A DNA stretch of 5,592 nucleotides from Acidimicrobiia bacterium (GTDB taxonomy: Bacteria > Actinomycetota > Acidimicrobiia > IMCC26256 > BP-133), in assembly GCA_025934385.1 (NCBI GenBank), contig JAICYE010000175.1, forward strand, positions 1-5,592, written 5' to 3'. The notes beneath the pieces were generated by a model. The model had not been told where the DNA came from and searched no databases. It saw nothing but the letters and a program-made list of their open reading frames with translations. This document shows positions 5,445-5,592 of the stretch, piece after piece; position 1 is the first letter of the stretch, and each line of letters opens with the position of its first letter. The position numbers and the translations under genes are program-made.

Positions 5445-5592
5445 GCCGCCGCTCCTTCCTCCGCCCGTTGGGCGGCCTCGGCCAGACACCGCCGGGTCAG
5501 CACGCCGGCCACGTGGGCCCGGTAGGGGGCGGTGGCGTGGTTGTCGCCCGGCGGTTCGATCGTCTTCTTCACGACGTCGGCCGCCTCGGCGA
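5441..5592 (-). CDS. Molybdenum hydroxylase FAD-binding medium subunit (CoxM family), C-terminal fragment
   Basis: Only the last 49 complete codons are in the window; the gene continues past base 5592. The frame, read from the right edge, gives AADVVKKTIEPPGDNHATAP, then YRAHVAGVLTRRCLAEAAQR and a short acidic/Ala tail before TGA at 5443-5441. The pattern of I-x-P-x-x-D followed by a small residue, YR, a hydrophobic helix and a final RR-x-L-x-x-A matches the C-terminal domain of CO dehydrogenase flavoproteins (CO_deh_flav_C type) that ends CoxM and related FAD subunits. Its stop overlaps the GTG start of the small-subunit gene by four bases. The FAD-binding motifs themselves lie outside the window, so the call rests on this short domain plus its position directly before a CoxS-CoxL pair. 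Confidence 0.82.
   Translation of the reverse strand, partial: AEAADVVKKTIEPPGDNHATAPYRAHVAGVLTRRCLAEAAQRAEEGAAA
5452..5462 (-). promoter_or_regulatory. Ribosome binding site that decides the small-subunit GTG start
   Basis: The minus strand reads GGAGGAAGGAG with seven bases to GTG 5444. It is the strongest Shine-Dalgarno match in the window and argues for the GTG start over the ATGs at 5489, 5381 and 5375. It lies within the last codons of the FAD-subunit gene. Confidence 0.75.

Overview
The window is very GC-rich with strong G/C preference at third codon positions. It carries a BldC-type regulator and a Tat-exported phosphoesterase, which together suggest a high-GC actinobacterium (Actinomycetota). 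The exact lineage cannot be fixed from the sequence. All six genes I can support lie on the minus strand, so transcription runs from high to low coordinates. No RNA genes, mobile elements or CRISPR arrays are visible, and no gap between genes exceeds about 75 bases.

Right-hand block (5592 down to 2258): three genes for a molybdenum hydroxylase of the xanthine dehydrogenase / aerobic CO dehydrogenase family, in the order FAD subunit (C-terminal end only, cut by the window edge), [2Fe-2S] subunit, molybdopterin subunit. They overlap by 4 and 8 bases and have good ribosome binding sites, so they almost certainly form one translationally coupled operon. Electrons would pass from the Mo site in the large subunit through two [2Fe-2S] clusters to FAD. 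The gene order matches form I CO dehydrogenase (coxMSL). However, the active-site loop reads AYRGPWA, not the AYxCSFR of true CO dehydrogenase nor the AYRGAGR of form II. The substrate is therefore unknown, and the large subunit also has an insertion of roughly 65-70 residues ahead of its first molybdopterin-binding glycine motif.

Middle (2272 down to 1784): a perfect 10-bp inverted repeat brackets the stop codon of the large subunit. After a 71-base gap comes a small DUF1508 (YegP-like) protein with a basic, Ala/Lys/Pro-rich tail resembling histone H1. A second perfect 10-bp GC-rich hairpin just after its stop is a likely terminator.

Left-hand block (1767 down to 20): a Tat-exported phosphoesterase of the phospholipase C / AcpA acid phosphatase family, then a small BldC-like MerR-type DNA-binding protein. 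These look functionally independent of the hydroxylase operon.

I see no convincing wholly new system. The points most worth checking are the atypical molybdopterin subunit (active-site loop plus insertion), the DUF1508 protein with the H1-like tail, and the two hairpins at gene ends.
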